IMG/VR virus record: IMGVR_UViG_3300044991_000714
Location: 1 to 42,363 of that record
Source of the DNA: a virus
Length of the DNA stretch: 42,363 nucleotides
Strand: one strand, 5' to 3'
Shown here: piece by piece, positions 8,001-15,608 of the stretch
Layout: the number at the start of each line of letters is the position of its first letter
Position numbering within the stretch: position 1 is the stretch's first letter
The notes under the pieces: generated by a model
Database searches by the model: none
Told to the model about the DNA's origin: nothing
Seen by the model: the letters and a program-made list of their open reading frames with translations, nothing else
Program-made: the position numbers and the translations under genes

Positions 8001-10674
8001 ATCCGAAAGCAGAAGAAGATCCGTTATGTGATTTTCCAATTTTAAATACTTCTGTTGCTGCGTAAGTATTCCAAGTGGCGCTTGGAGTAAATGAATTACT
8101 AATTTGTGATCCATTTGAAAGAACAATGATAACGTCTCCGTTAGAGGCTCCTGTAAATACTGCGTGGCTCCATAAGTCATTCAATGAAGATATTGCAGAT
8201 CCAGTAATTAAAGCTCCAGCAGAACTTAATCTTACCGCTCTAATTTCTGAAGTGGCAGTAGCTATTGAAGAATTATTAACCGTCACTTCGCTTGTTGTGC
8301 CAATTCCATAAGAAACAACTCCAGTCCAAGTTCCTACTGAGTCAATAATTTGACCATATGTTGCTGCTCCAACTGTATCTATATCTATTTCTAAGCTAGA
8401 GAATACGCCAGATATATTACTGAATGTTAAAGAATCCCATCTTGGATTTCCAGAAGCGATTGTATTAGCTGGAAATTGATAAGGAATTCCACTTAAAACC
8501 GTTTGTCCTTGAGTTGGCGATCCCGATATTCTTTCTTCGATTGCGTGAACGTCAACGATTGCAGACTTCAATAAGAATTCTCCTGTAACAGTAATTACAG
8601 AACCATATCCAGCATTATTATAGCCAGATATATTAAGCTTCTTCACTTGAGTTTGGCGTCTTGCTCTAATTTGTTCAAGCGTACCTGTGAATCCTCCATC
8701 TGCACCTGTCAAAGCGTTCAAGTCTGAAACAGCGTAATTTCCAGATGGAATGTGAACATAGATTCCAGAATCCAAACCGTCTTTAAACTCGCCATCAACT
8801 TTGATTGTCGAAGCATTAGCATCAACCTCCAAGATACGCCCGAATGTTCTCGCAACGTTTCTAATCTCGTCGCTTACGGTGAACAAGTCGCCGGGCTGAA
8901 GATAAGCCGCTTCCAAGCCTCCAACAAAGCTAACCGTATCAACCTCAAATATAGAGGTGCTAATGACGTATCTGCCAATTCTCTTTGCTTCTGATCTAGA
9001 AGTGCAACCAGCGGCGTTGATTTTAAATGGATTTAAACCATATTTTCTGATACCATCAGTATCTTCAATGTATTCGATTTTTGTTTTGTAAGAATCGTAT
9101 CTATCGTTATAAGTCACTTCAACAGAAGTGTAACGCATATTTCTTGCTGTTTCTGTATAGTTAAATACTCCGTCCTTAACAGACGAGTTGCTGAAATTCA
9201 TTAACTGTTCTTTTGGTCTATCAACAAAGAATGAGAATCCTTCTGTGTTCCAAAATACAATCCCTTTAAAGATTGCGGCAATATCTTTTAGAATATTATA
9301 AGCTTGATCTTTGTTATAGAAGATGATATTACAAGTATATCTCGGTTCCAATCCACCTTGACCATCTGGCACACCTTTAAATCTTCCATCATCATCAACA
9401 GCATCGCAGTAACGACCAATATCGTAAAGGTTCCACTTATCAACAGAAGACGAATCAATATAATTACCTAAACCATAATTAGGATCAGTAATGATGTCAT
9501 ATAAAACCCAAGCAGGATTATCTGTCCAACCAATCTTAAATGTTCCGTCCCAATTACCATAGTAAATTTTATTGCTATCGTAGAAATTAGAATCACAAAA
9601 CTGACTTAATTTAGAATCAGCGTCATTAATCATGCAGAATTTTCCGCCGCCAGTGTCTTCCGATAATTCTCTTAACGTTCTCGTTCCACTGAAATTTTGA
9701 TCGCTATGTAAATAATAAAAGTTAATGCAGTTTTCTCTTGCGTGAGATAATAAAGTATCATACGTTTCAGGAGACATTACTTCTGGAACTGTTCCAGAAA
9801 AATAAACTACTTTTCTTACTGTATTTGTCCAAAGATGTTTTGTAACATTAGCTTCAGAAGCTTTTCCTACTTGATCGCTAATACTGAACTGACTCTTTCT
9901 TAAAAAGAAATTTGCGATAACGGTTTCCGCAATATTTTCGCTAGCAACTGTAATTTTTTTAGAAAAATCTAAAGCATCATAAAGCTTCTTATATAAATTG
10001 GTTTGATTAGCTCCTGTAGAATCTGGTGTTTCAACTTCTGTAAAGGTTTCGTCTCCGCCATAAGCTCCAAAATATGATACCGAATCTCCTGTTGATTCGT
10101 TGATTACATAAGAACCACTCGCTTTTGTTTCCCAAATAGAAAATCTTACATACTTGTAGCCAGAAATGATTTTTGCGATCATATCTTTCAAGTTTCTACT
10201 TAAAAGAGAACGTGTAGCAAAATCCATATTTTGATCTACCATAAAGATAACATCTAAATCATTTGGATTTCCATCATAATCTGGATTAGCGTAAACATAA
10301 CGACGGTCCAAACCGTTACCGCCTAAAGGATAGTAATTAGAAGGAATCTTTACTTTCTTCATCTTTACATCATATTCTCTTTTAGGAGGACTAGAGAACG
10401 TTCTTGAATCAAATTTTAATCCAGCGTGAGCTGTCATTGGATACGAGAAACTTCTATCGACAATCTCAATAACTGACTCTACGCTAAGATCTCTTTTAAC
10501 TAGTGGGGAAATAGTTTCTGGCGTTATCTTCTCGATAGTTAAATATCTATCTCTGCCATTAAACGAATCAGGCAATACAATTTCTTCATTATCAGCAGCT
10601 ATAGATACTGATACTGGATCAACTGGTCCATTTGCTCCGCCTTGATTATTAGGTTCGTTTGGGTCGTCTGACAT
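4999..10674 (-). CDS. J: Tail tip attachment protein J homologue, main piece, with inserted vWA-like domain
   Basis: This protein of 1891 aa is the likely host-recognition tail tip protein. Residues 40-117 match the J segment leading to the 'PSNYYP' motif. The companion motif, which in lambda-type J proteins follows almost at once (WDGTFKIGWTDNPAWVLYDI), appears only at 375-394. Between them, about 138-360, sits a vWA-like fold: DVIFMVDQNMD at its start, where the MIDAS DxSxS is replaced by DxNxD, and LRELSEDTGGGKF near its end. J core follows to about 700. Later come a carbohydrate-binding-module-like patch (951-999), an FN3 domain (about 1160-1255), more beta modules and a G-T-NWTALGA module near the C-terminus. 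It is the last gene of the L-K-I-J cluster. The J N-terminal domain is encoded separately at 11271-12164. Confidence 0.9.
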   Translation of the reverse strand: MSDDPNEPNNQGGANGPVDPVSVSIAADNEEIVLPDSFNGRDRYLTIEKITPETISPLVKRDLSVESVIEIVDRSFSYPMTAHAGLKFDSRTFSSPPKREYDVKMKKVKIPSNYYPLGGNGLDRRYVYANPDYDGNPNDLDVIFMVDQNMDFATRSLLSRNLKDMIAKIISGYKYVRFSIWETKASGSYVINESTGDSVSYFGAYGGDETFTEVETPDSTGANQTNLYKKLYDALDFSKKITVASENIAETVIANFFLRKSQFSISDQVGKASEANVTKHLWTNTVRKVVYFSGTVPEVMSPETYDTLLSHARENCINFYYLHSDQNFSGTRTLRELSEDTGGGKFCMINDADSKLSQFCDSNFYDSNKIYYGNWDGTFKIGWTDNPAWVLYDIITDPNYGLGNYIDSSSVDKWNLYDIGRYCDAVDDDGRFKGVPDGQGGLEPRYTCNIIFYNKDQAYNILKDIAAIFKGIVFWNTEGFSFFVDRPKEQLMNFSNSSVKDGVFNYTETARNMRYTSVEVTYNDRYDSYKTKIEYIEDTDGIRKYGLNPFKINAAGCTSRSEAKRIGRYVISTSIFEVDTVSFVGGLEAAYLQPGDLFTVSDEIRNVARTFGRILEVDANASTIKVDGEFKDGLDSGIYVHIPSGNYAVSDLNALTGADGGFTGTLEQIRARRQTQVKKLNISGYNNAGYGSVITVTGEFLLKSAIVDVHAIEERISGSPTQGQTVLSGIPYQFPANTIASGNPRWDSLTFSNISGVFSSLEIDIDTVGAATYGQIIDSVGTWTGVVSYGIGTTSEVTVNNSSIATATSEIRAVRLSSAGALITGSAISSLNDLWSHAVFTGASNGDVIIVLSNGSQISNSFTPSATWNTYAATEVFKIGKSHNGSSSAFGYCAAFIKGGSRILERASKTLSDIGSIKFIYRDLLAMSKLQPYYTIVQADIGNQQQSSFSAWKTGTNYKRGVYVQVDSKPYYAKVDHVSSASFTDDYLSATPTFSKWSLGSNLGYSTVGFPKDFFGKNKVLVSTALTTAHVVDAFNSIGIEMYEGPGALGQTDLRNLAEIDGIGYSGLIYGTGYPIGFYNLDLSTSPQNLNSLEPGGLYVLSGSGVEPKFYKTIATKEEEANLYGIVGLEYHPNKEDYVEREIDDTSSTIYVKSPYDIILKPEEPTNLLYNGIHGGTGISLSWTASTTDVADFTGYKIYVSRPDYSTTHDSALTEFYFVPKTALNTGIPINDIYGQYDIDVYTQGKAPYKFLSRSAASKTFHVLPNSTLVVNNNGSHAVDRVLVTGMKVDTADVKSLSYNVIWYPREDDPAEPEELVGYGQGNFTSSDVTFRWKYIDPTGGVISTVEKMRNNPFMSFPPNVKVEVLDKGDNVLETVENYQGLSYRIDQDANKRLTSRETVDYKNVAPTRNLSLRVTVKGVNNLDSYGKYKSFNVLPEYTNIQVIDSFQDSPYYVLSGFFGNVDGVKLAVWNSGYDNVITGSGIRGADSLLMRSETGEIAYENIVEAFKSADGFNGVAEGSVRNVNARPVGDGITVNYRGSDPDYTAYVNYYEDLAKYYDNNVNKSTSKEVWGQEHYSQYGLNEGRELFKLNDGTFGDADLTQVPNNKVGFSGLHITVFPEAVSYNELVFNCYSPTSNKDVYKVDIYSGDTVGFTPDTTDFKNLHKEQGLNETRAYSNTIRLSSSTIERKKWYYFRFQPYDDFGKGQMSPVVSGYLEDRSDKAPISKPVDFRLNGGAGQNDEILATQMAQASNKNLKFKIVTFGTDVNWTALGATTVLIGAEFKYSGAAHSGTGGTVKRVEEVVALTEKETESLLSMKAQTKSTVTVPEDIEEGSSYNMMNNGKEDIYIKTSSAAGSAGGKTITILKPGERTEIMRIGDEWVDSRGDNLYLD

Positions 10675-10687
10675 AAATTATTATATT

Positions 10688-11263
10688 TTATTGCGCTGTT
10701 ATTGCAAATGTTCTAATGTTATTTGTTGCGTTTCCACCAGTGGCGGTTAAAACCACCATAGCGTTGTCTGGCGAAGTTGCGTTTACATAAATAGAATGAC
10801 TTCCAACTGCCAGTTTAGATGTAATTTCTGCTGGAATTGTGAAACTAAATACACCATTTGACTGTACCTGAGCCGCTGTAGCTTCTACTTGGTAAGCTGG
10901 ATATGTCGAAGTTGTTCTAGATACATCTATTTGTGCCACTATTTTAATAGCTGGTGTTATTGTGTTATTGGTTCCGTCCGATAGTAAATATGTCGCAGTA
11001 CCGCTAATTGTTATTGCCTCACCTTTTACATAGCTTGCGCTAGCTGTACCTGAGCTGTTGTATAAAGCGTTAAATATTTTAGATGTTCCAGCGCCAGTTC
11101 CAATTGAACTAGCGGTATAATTTAATCTAACTACTGCTTTAGGAGTGTAATCGACCATCTTGCGTTTAGTTAAAAAATTTATCAACGACAATACGCTAGA
11201 ATAATTTCTAGGTTTAATTTTTAACGCTTTATCTTCTTGGGATGTTCTTATGATAGGCATTGG
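10688..11263 (-). CDS. Ig-like structural protein between the two J pieces
   Basis: The protein has 191 aa from the ATG at 11263, 7 nt after the upstream stop. An earlier ATG at 11299 would overlap the upstream gene by 29 nt, and a later one at 11158 is also possible. After a short basic N-terminal stretch it is Ser/Thr/Ala rich with alternating hydrophobic residues, proline-poor, and patterned like a bacterial Ig-like or invasin-type beta sandwich (for example GEAITISGTATYLLSDGT). No catalytic motif is visible. It lies exactly between the genes for the N-terminal and main parts of J, so it is probably a tail-tip decoration or a linker subunit. Specific function unknown. Confidence 0.6.
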   Translation of the reverse strand, partial: PMPIIRTSQEDKALKIKPRNYSSVLSLINFLTKRKMVDYTPKAVVRLNYTASSIGTGAGTSKIFNALYNSSGTASASYVKGEAITISGTATYLLSDGTNNTITPAIKIVAQIDVSRTTSTYPAYQVEATAAQVQSNGVFSFTIPAEITSKLAVGSHSIYVNATSPDNAMVVLTATGGNATNNIRTFAITAQ

Positions 11264-11270
11264 TATAATC

Positions 11271-12164
11271 TTAATCAGCCGAGATATTTTCCGCAGCATT
11301 GTTAAAAGTTTTGGTTTCGCTAGTTGGAGTAGTTGATGCGTTCATCGCCACAGTTACTCCGTTGTTTCTATTTGCCAAAGGACTAGAAGAGTTTGTTGTA
11401 ACGGTAGAAGTTGAAGGTGCTTGAGTATAACTTGTGCTTCCATTTCCAATCATATAAGCCCAAGGGCTTTGAACTAATCCTGAAATTGGAATTCGTTTTG
11501 AAGAATAAACAGAGCTTCCTTCTACTCCCCATTTAAAGATCAAATCTAAACTTGATGATTTACTCATACCCATTTCTCCAGCTAGCCCTGCTCCTTTTCC
11601 TTGGTCAACTGTATCCATCAAAGACTCTACAATTAAACTTACTTTTAGTTTTTTAACGTCTCTGTTTTTAATTTTATGAATAAATAAATAAGGTTCTTGA
11701 GTTTGACTTGGCCAACCTTCTGAATTTATAGCCCATTTTGTAAAGTTTCTTGCTTCTCCTCCGTTTGGATTCGCTCTTATATCTTGTTCAGTAGTTATTG
11801 GTCCAAGTAATTTAAAATTAACTGGTTTTGCGATATGAACATTTTTAAAATTAACCAATGGTTTTTGATTTTCGGTGCCAAAATTAATCTCCATCATTAC
11901 ATTTCTGTAATTGTATTCGCCTTTATAATTCATTACGGCATTTCCGTTAAGATATATACCTTTCAACATATCCAAGCCATAAACCTTTTTACCAAACTGA
12001 TCAACTAGCCCATAAATTGGCCCTTCACAAATCAAATCTACACATTCGTATATAGAAATTGATTTTTTTAAGTTTTGATTAGAAGGAGGTGGGACAAGAG
12101 CAGGTACAGGAGGTTTACTGCCTCCAGCTCCTTTTATAAATCTTAATGGATTTAATATTTTCAT
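11271..12164 (-). CDS. J: Tail tip protein J homologue, N-terminal piece
   Basis: This 297 aa protein matches the N-terminal domain of lambda-type J proteins. A proline-rich start is followed by SISIYECVDLICEGPIYGLV (about 35-54), a strong parallel to the 'vldliSEGeieGLv' motif. Then comes 'KGIYLNGNAVMN', equivalent to the J 'ksvyLdgtpl' strand, and a 'Y..RNVMMEINFGTENQKPL' segment. The last 60 residues are Ser/Thr/Asn-rich and probably flexible. The remainder of J is in a separate gene downstream (4999-10674), so J is split at a domain border. It starts 1 nt after the I-like gene ends. It presumably sits at the top of the tail tip with the distal tail proteins. Confidence 0.8.
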   Translation of the reverse strand: MKILNPLRFIKGAGGSKPPVPALVPPPSNQNLKKSISIYECVDLICEGPIYGLVDQFGKKVYGLDMLKGIYLNGNAVMNYKGEYNYRNVMMEINFGTENQKPLVNFKNVHIAKPVNFKLLGPITTEQDIRANPNGGEARNFTKWAINSEGWPSQTQEPYLFIHKIKNRDVKKLKVSLIVESLMDTVDQGKGAGLAGEMGMSKSSSLDLIFKWGVEGSSVYSSKRIPISGLVQSPWAYMIGNGSTSYTQAPSTSTVTTNSSSPLANRNNGVTVAMNASTTPTSETKTFNNAAENISAD

Positions 12165-12165
12165 C

Positions 12166-15100
12166 TTATTTCTCTTGTTTTATAGCTGGATCATTATAAG
12201 ATAACGTTGGATCTATTGCTCCTCTTGCAGATGTATTTGCAAGTGTTTCGTTAAATGTTATAGAAATTTTTACTGGCGCTGATTTTAATTCCAAAGCTCC
12301 TATTTTTGCAGAGCATTGCCATTGAGAATTATATACAGAAAGTCCTGATTTTGAAGCTTGTGGTCTTTGAGATACAAACCGAACCAACCGATTAGAAGTA
12401 GCGGAAGTTTGTTGCGCGTAACTTAATAAATCTTCAAAAACAAAACCATCAGATCCAGTTAGAGCGCCTGCTGTTTTAAAGAATACGGTGCCAACCGAAG
12501 AAGATGGAGCGCCAATAGCTGTCCAATTTGTTGTACCAGAAGTAATAATCTTGTATTTTCTTCCGACTTTCATAGCTGACGCTGCAATGGGTAGAGCCTT
12601 ACTTCTAAACTTCGTTGATTTAGAAACATTCAAATCATTTAAAACAGAATAAAACAATTTATCCTTTGCAATTAATGCGTAAGAAGAATAAGATCCGCCG
12701 TCCAATTTTGATTTGCTATACAAACTAATACCATCCGAACCAATACCGTCTTGAAATCTTGCGTACAAGCGGTGATAACCAAGAGTAAGAGTAATTTCTT
12801 GAGTTGTCGAATTTAAATCAGTTATTGCTGGAGGCGGAACTAACTGCATACCAAATCCATGATTTCCGTAAAAAGAACTTGCTAGCTGACCATCAATATA
12901 AAGATCGGCAGCGTCATCTGAGTCTATTTTAAATGAATATTTATTGACTGGATATATTTTCCCATTTCCTAAAGAAGATGGAACAGTTGCATTTTTAGTA
13001 AATGTCATTCCCAATTCTGGCATTATGGCCGCTCCTCCAACTCCAGTTAATCCTAATTCAGCCCATTGTCCAGTATCTCCTATCTTTATGATTTCGTAAG
13101 TAATTCCTTGTTGAGCATCATAAGAATTGATAACTTTTGTTTTGTCTATCTCTACATACAAGTAGCCGTAAAATTCCATTGCGTAATTATCTAAAGAATT
13201 TCTATCAAGAGTTGAACTTGTTATCGTTCTTAGGTTAGTCATGTTTAATTCTTGATTATAAACGCCTTGAACAGTATATGCTGGGAAATTATCAATTAGC
13301 GAATCAAAATCCGTTTTATTTGCTGGAGAAGTGGTTGGCCCTGCGACCTCTAACCAAGCAGAAGCCCAATCGCCCCCTAAAGCTGCTAAATTTGGGATAA
13401 CTCCAGTATTAGTTTTTAGTGCTTTGAACGTTGACTGAAGAGTTGGTGGTGTTATTTCTGCCCAAAAAGAAGTGTTAACCGCATTATCTACTATTGGAAA
13501 CGGTTGAGCCTCTCTTAAAGCGTTTGCTGTTGTGGCAACTGTGTAAGTTTCTGTTGAAATTGCGCCAGTTATCACGAACTTAAATGTATCTGTTGTTACT
13601 TCTGTAATCGTTCTTGTTCCACTTGGATAAACTGTTCCAGTTAAGCCTTCAATAATAACAACGTTGCCTACGCTTAATCCGTGAGATGAGCTTGTTACTG
13701 TTACAGTAGCTAAATTTCTTGATGCGGCGGTGATTTTTTTAGGAGAATATCCTGATTGAGTCGCTACAAAATAACGTGTTAAAATAGCTTTTGGATAATT
13801 TGTTACCGTATATGTTTCTGTAGAGGTTCCGCTAACTAAATCATAAGTAAATGTATTTGACGTTGCAGTTGTTTTTATTGTTTTTAATCCGTTAGCGTTT
13901 GTAGTTCCAGTTAACCCAGATATATCTACAACGTTTCCAACAGTAAAACCATGATCTGTTTTCGTTGTAATCGTGACGGTTAAAGTTGATCTCGCCGCCG
14001 CTGTTATATCACTGGTTTGAAGATATTTTGTAATTTCTTTTCGTACAAATTTATAAGAAGAGTCGAATGTTGGAAAATTTAAATTAGCGAATTCTGTTGG
14101 ACCCCATGTTACTAAAGTGTTCGTCGGATATTGTACAAAATAATTAGCAGCAGTGTTTATTGAGTTTGTCGATTTAGTTTTTAGTTCAAATTTGTTTGGA
14201 TCATATGATCTATAAGCTAAACCATTTTGAAACGAGAACGCAGTTTCTATTGCGACAGCTCCTTTCTTTGTTGCCGACAACTCTTTCCAATCGTAAACAA
14301 TATCAGGATTATATGTAGATAAATCAGGATTAGATACAGTTTCTCCGTTTGTTGTGACTACAACTTCAACTGGATCTGTAGCAACTTTTCCCGCTGAACT
14401 TGTAATAACATTTATATAAGAATTTAATATATTGATGTTTGAGAAAGTTTCGCTTTCAGAATCATTTGCTGATTGATTAGTAGAGAATCCATCCGCATTT
14501 AATCCGTAAGGAGATGGAGCTTCATCTTCTGAAATTAATTCGATATAATCATTGATTGGTTTATCAGCAGGAGTCATTAACTGTTTAATATCTGTGGCTA
14601 ATGGATAGTGGTTTGTGGCTGCACTAATTTGAGATGAGCCTATTAACAATCTTCCGTATCCAACAGGAACAGCTTGTCCTTGTGATACGTTGCTAGGCTT
14701 GTTACCGAAAAGATAAGATTTGCCGCCAGCAGCTACTTCTTGATTAAAGTCTGGTTTGGGCTGAGGGAATAAAAGAGACATAGCTCCTTGAATGGCTAAA
14801 CTAACGCCTACACTGGCCACAACAGATCCTAAAGCGGTCAACGACCCAACCGCAGCTCCAGCTGTAGCTGCCGCACTTCCAGCTGTTACGGATAATCCCA
14901 TTGCCCCAGCTAAAGCAGGAGCAGCAGCGCCAGCAGTTATAGCTACAAGGGCTACGCCAGCGGCTAACATCAATATACCTCCTGAATTACCTCCAGCTCC
15001 CCAAACAACAGGAACGATGTGCATTTCTTTTGGAGCTTTTTGAACATCTAACTCTTTAGGATTGCTTAATACTTCATCGTCTATAACAATTCTATATAAT

Positions 15101-15252
15101 ACTCCTTTGATAGCTAATTTTTTAACAGTATTAGCGAAAGTTTTTTTATTAGCATTAATAGCCGAAAATACTTCTTTTGGAGAACTAATGTTTAATTTAA
15201 AACATTCTCCAAATAAATTACGCAACTCTCCATGTAAATATACGTTAGTCAT
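12166..15252 (-). CDS. I: Tail assembly protein I homologue with large C-terminal extension
   Basis: The first ~215 residues are a typical lambda I-like tail assembly protein: an N-terminal ubiquitin-like part beginning MTNVYLHGEL, a glycine/alanine-rich hydrophobic segment (about 87-162), and the motif QGQAVPVGYGRLLIGSSQIS (191-210). Lambda I is about 220 aa; this protein has 1028 aa. The extension includes two related ~68-residue repeats (about 415-483 and 506-573, each with HGxxVGNVVxIxGLTGT), a PA14-like domain (about 765-850) with DSDDAADLYIDG and LGYHRLYARF, and one clear (900-938) plus one diverged (717-757) copy of a YxIxxxGxTxW module. The start overlaps the end of the JAB gene by 8 nt. 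The extension may form a carbohydrate-binding part of the tail tip. Confidence 0.85.
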   Translation of the reverse strand: MTNVYLHGELRNLFGECFKLNISSPKEVFSAINANKKTFANTVKKLAIKGVLYRIVIDDEVLSNPKELDVQKAPKEMHIVPVVWGAGGNSGGILMLAAGVALVAITAGAAAPALAGAMGLSVTAGSAAATAGAAVGSLTALGSVVASVGVSLAIQGAMSLLFPQPKPDFNQEVAAGGKSYLFGNKPSNVSQGQAVPVGYGRLLIGSSQISAATNHYPLATDIKQLMTPADKPINDYIELISEDEAPSPYGLNADGFSTNQSANDSESETFSNINILNSYINVITSSAGKVATDPVEVVVTTNGETVSNPDLSTYNPDIVYDWKELSATKKGAVAIETAFSFQNGLAYRSYDPNKFELKTKSTNSINTAANYFVQYPTNTLVTWGPTEFANLNFPTFDSSYKFVRKEITKYLQTSDITAAARSTLTVTITTKTDHGFTVGNVVDISGLTGTTNANGLKTIKTTATSNTFTYDLVSGTSTETYTVTNYPKAILTRYFVATQSGYSPKKITAASRNLATVTVTSSSHGLSVGNVVIIEGLTGTVYPSGTRTITEVTTDTFKFVITGAISTETYTVATTANALREAQPFPIVDNAVNTSFWAEITPPTLQSTFKALKTNTGVIPNLAALGGDWASAWLEVAGPTTSPANKTDFDSLIDNFPAYTVQGVYNQELNMTNLRTITSSTLDRNSLDNYAMEFYGYLYVEIDKTKVINSYDAQQGITYEIIKIGDTGQWAELGLTGVGGAAIMPELGMTFTKNATVPSSLGNGKIYPVNKYSFKIDSDDAADLYIDGQLASSFYGNHGFGMQLVPPPAITDLNSTTQEITLTLGYHRLYARFQDGIGSDGISLYSKSKLDGGSYSSYALIAKDKLFYSVLNDLNVSKSTKFRSKALPIAASAMKVGRKYKIITSGTTNWTAIGAPSSSVGTVFFKTAGALTGSDGFVFEDLLSYAQQTSATSNRLVRFVSQRPQASKSGLSVYNSQWQCSAKIGALELKSAPVKISITFNETLANTSARGAIDPTLSYNDPAIKQEK

Positions 15253-15607
15253 AGTATTTTTTGAGTATCTCTATATACTCTTTGTTTACATGAGGAACCT
15301 TTGGAATGATAAGATTAAATTTTTCTGTTTGTTTGCTATAAATTAAATAAGGAATACATGAATTTTCGCAATTAAATCGGTCAAACTTTGATTCTTCTTC
15401 TTCTGTCTTTGGATGAGTATGGTAAATCGCAGCAAGCTTTCCGCTTTTGATTTGCTTGATAACTTCTAAAGGATGAATCTCAAATACGTCGTTTTCGTAC
15501 ACAGCGATATTTTTTGCTGGTTCAGTTTTGATTTCTCCGTTTTCAATACGCACGAAACCGCAAACCTCAACACTTGATGTAGCTGCGTGATCAATAATAG
15601 ATTTCAT
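15245..15607 (-). CDS. K: Tail assembly protein K homologue, JAB/JAMM metalloprotease domain only
   Basis: This 120 aa protein starts at the ATG at 15607, 1 nt after the stop of the L gene (TAA-C-ATG); a longer reading from 15679 would overlap L by 71 nt. It carries a complete JAMM zinc motif: E14, then H63-T-H65, seven residues, S73 and D76. Lambda K has a JAB domain followed by an NlpC/P60 peptidoglycan hydrolase domain; here the protein ends after the JAB domain, and no NlpC/P60 gene is seen nearby. It probably acts in tail-tip maturation. The gene order L-K-I-J supports the call. The end overlaps the I gene start. Confidence 0.88.
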   Translation of the reverse strand: MKSIIDHAATSSVEVCGFVRIENGEIKTEPAKNIAVYENDVFEIHPLEVIKQIKSGKLAAIYHTHPKTEEEESKFDRFNCENSCIPYLIYSKQTEKFNLIIPKVPHVNKEYIEILKKYYD

Positions 15608-15608
15608 G

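Noticed and set aside
10225-10260. Intact MIDAS metal site in the vWA-like insertion of J
   Set aside because: The first loop is DQNMD rather than DxSxS; only a degenerate or altered metal site can be claimed.
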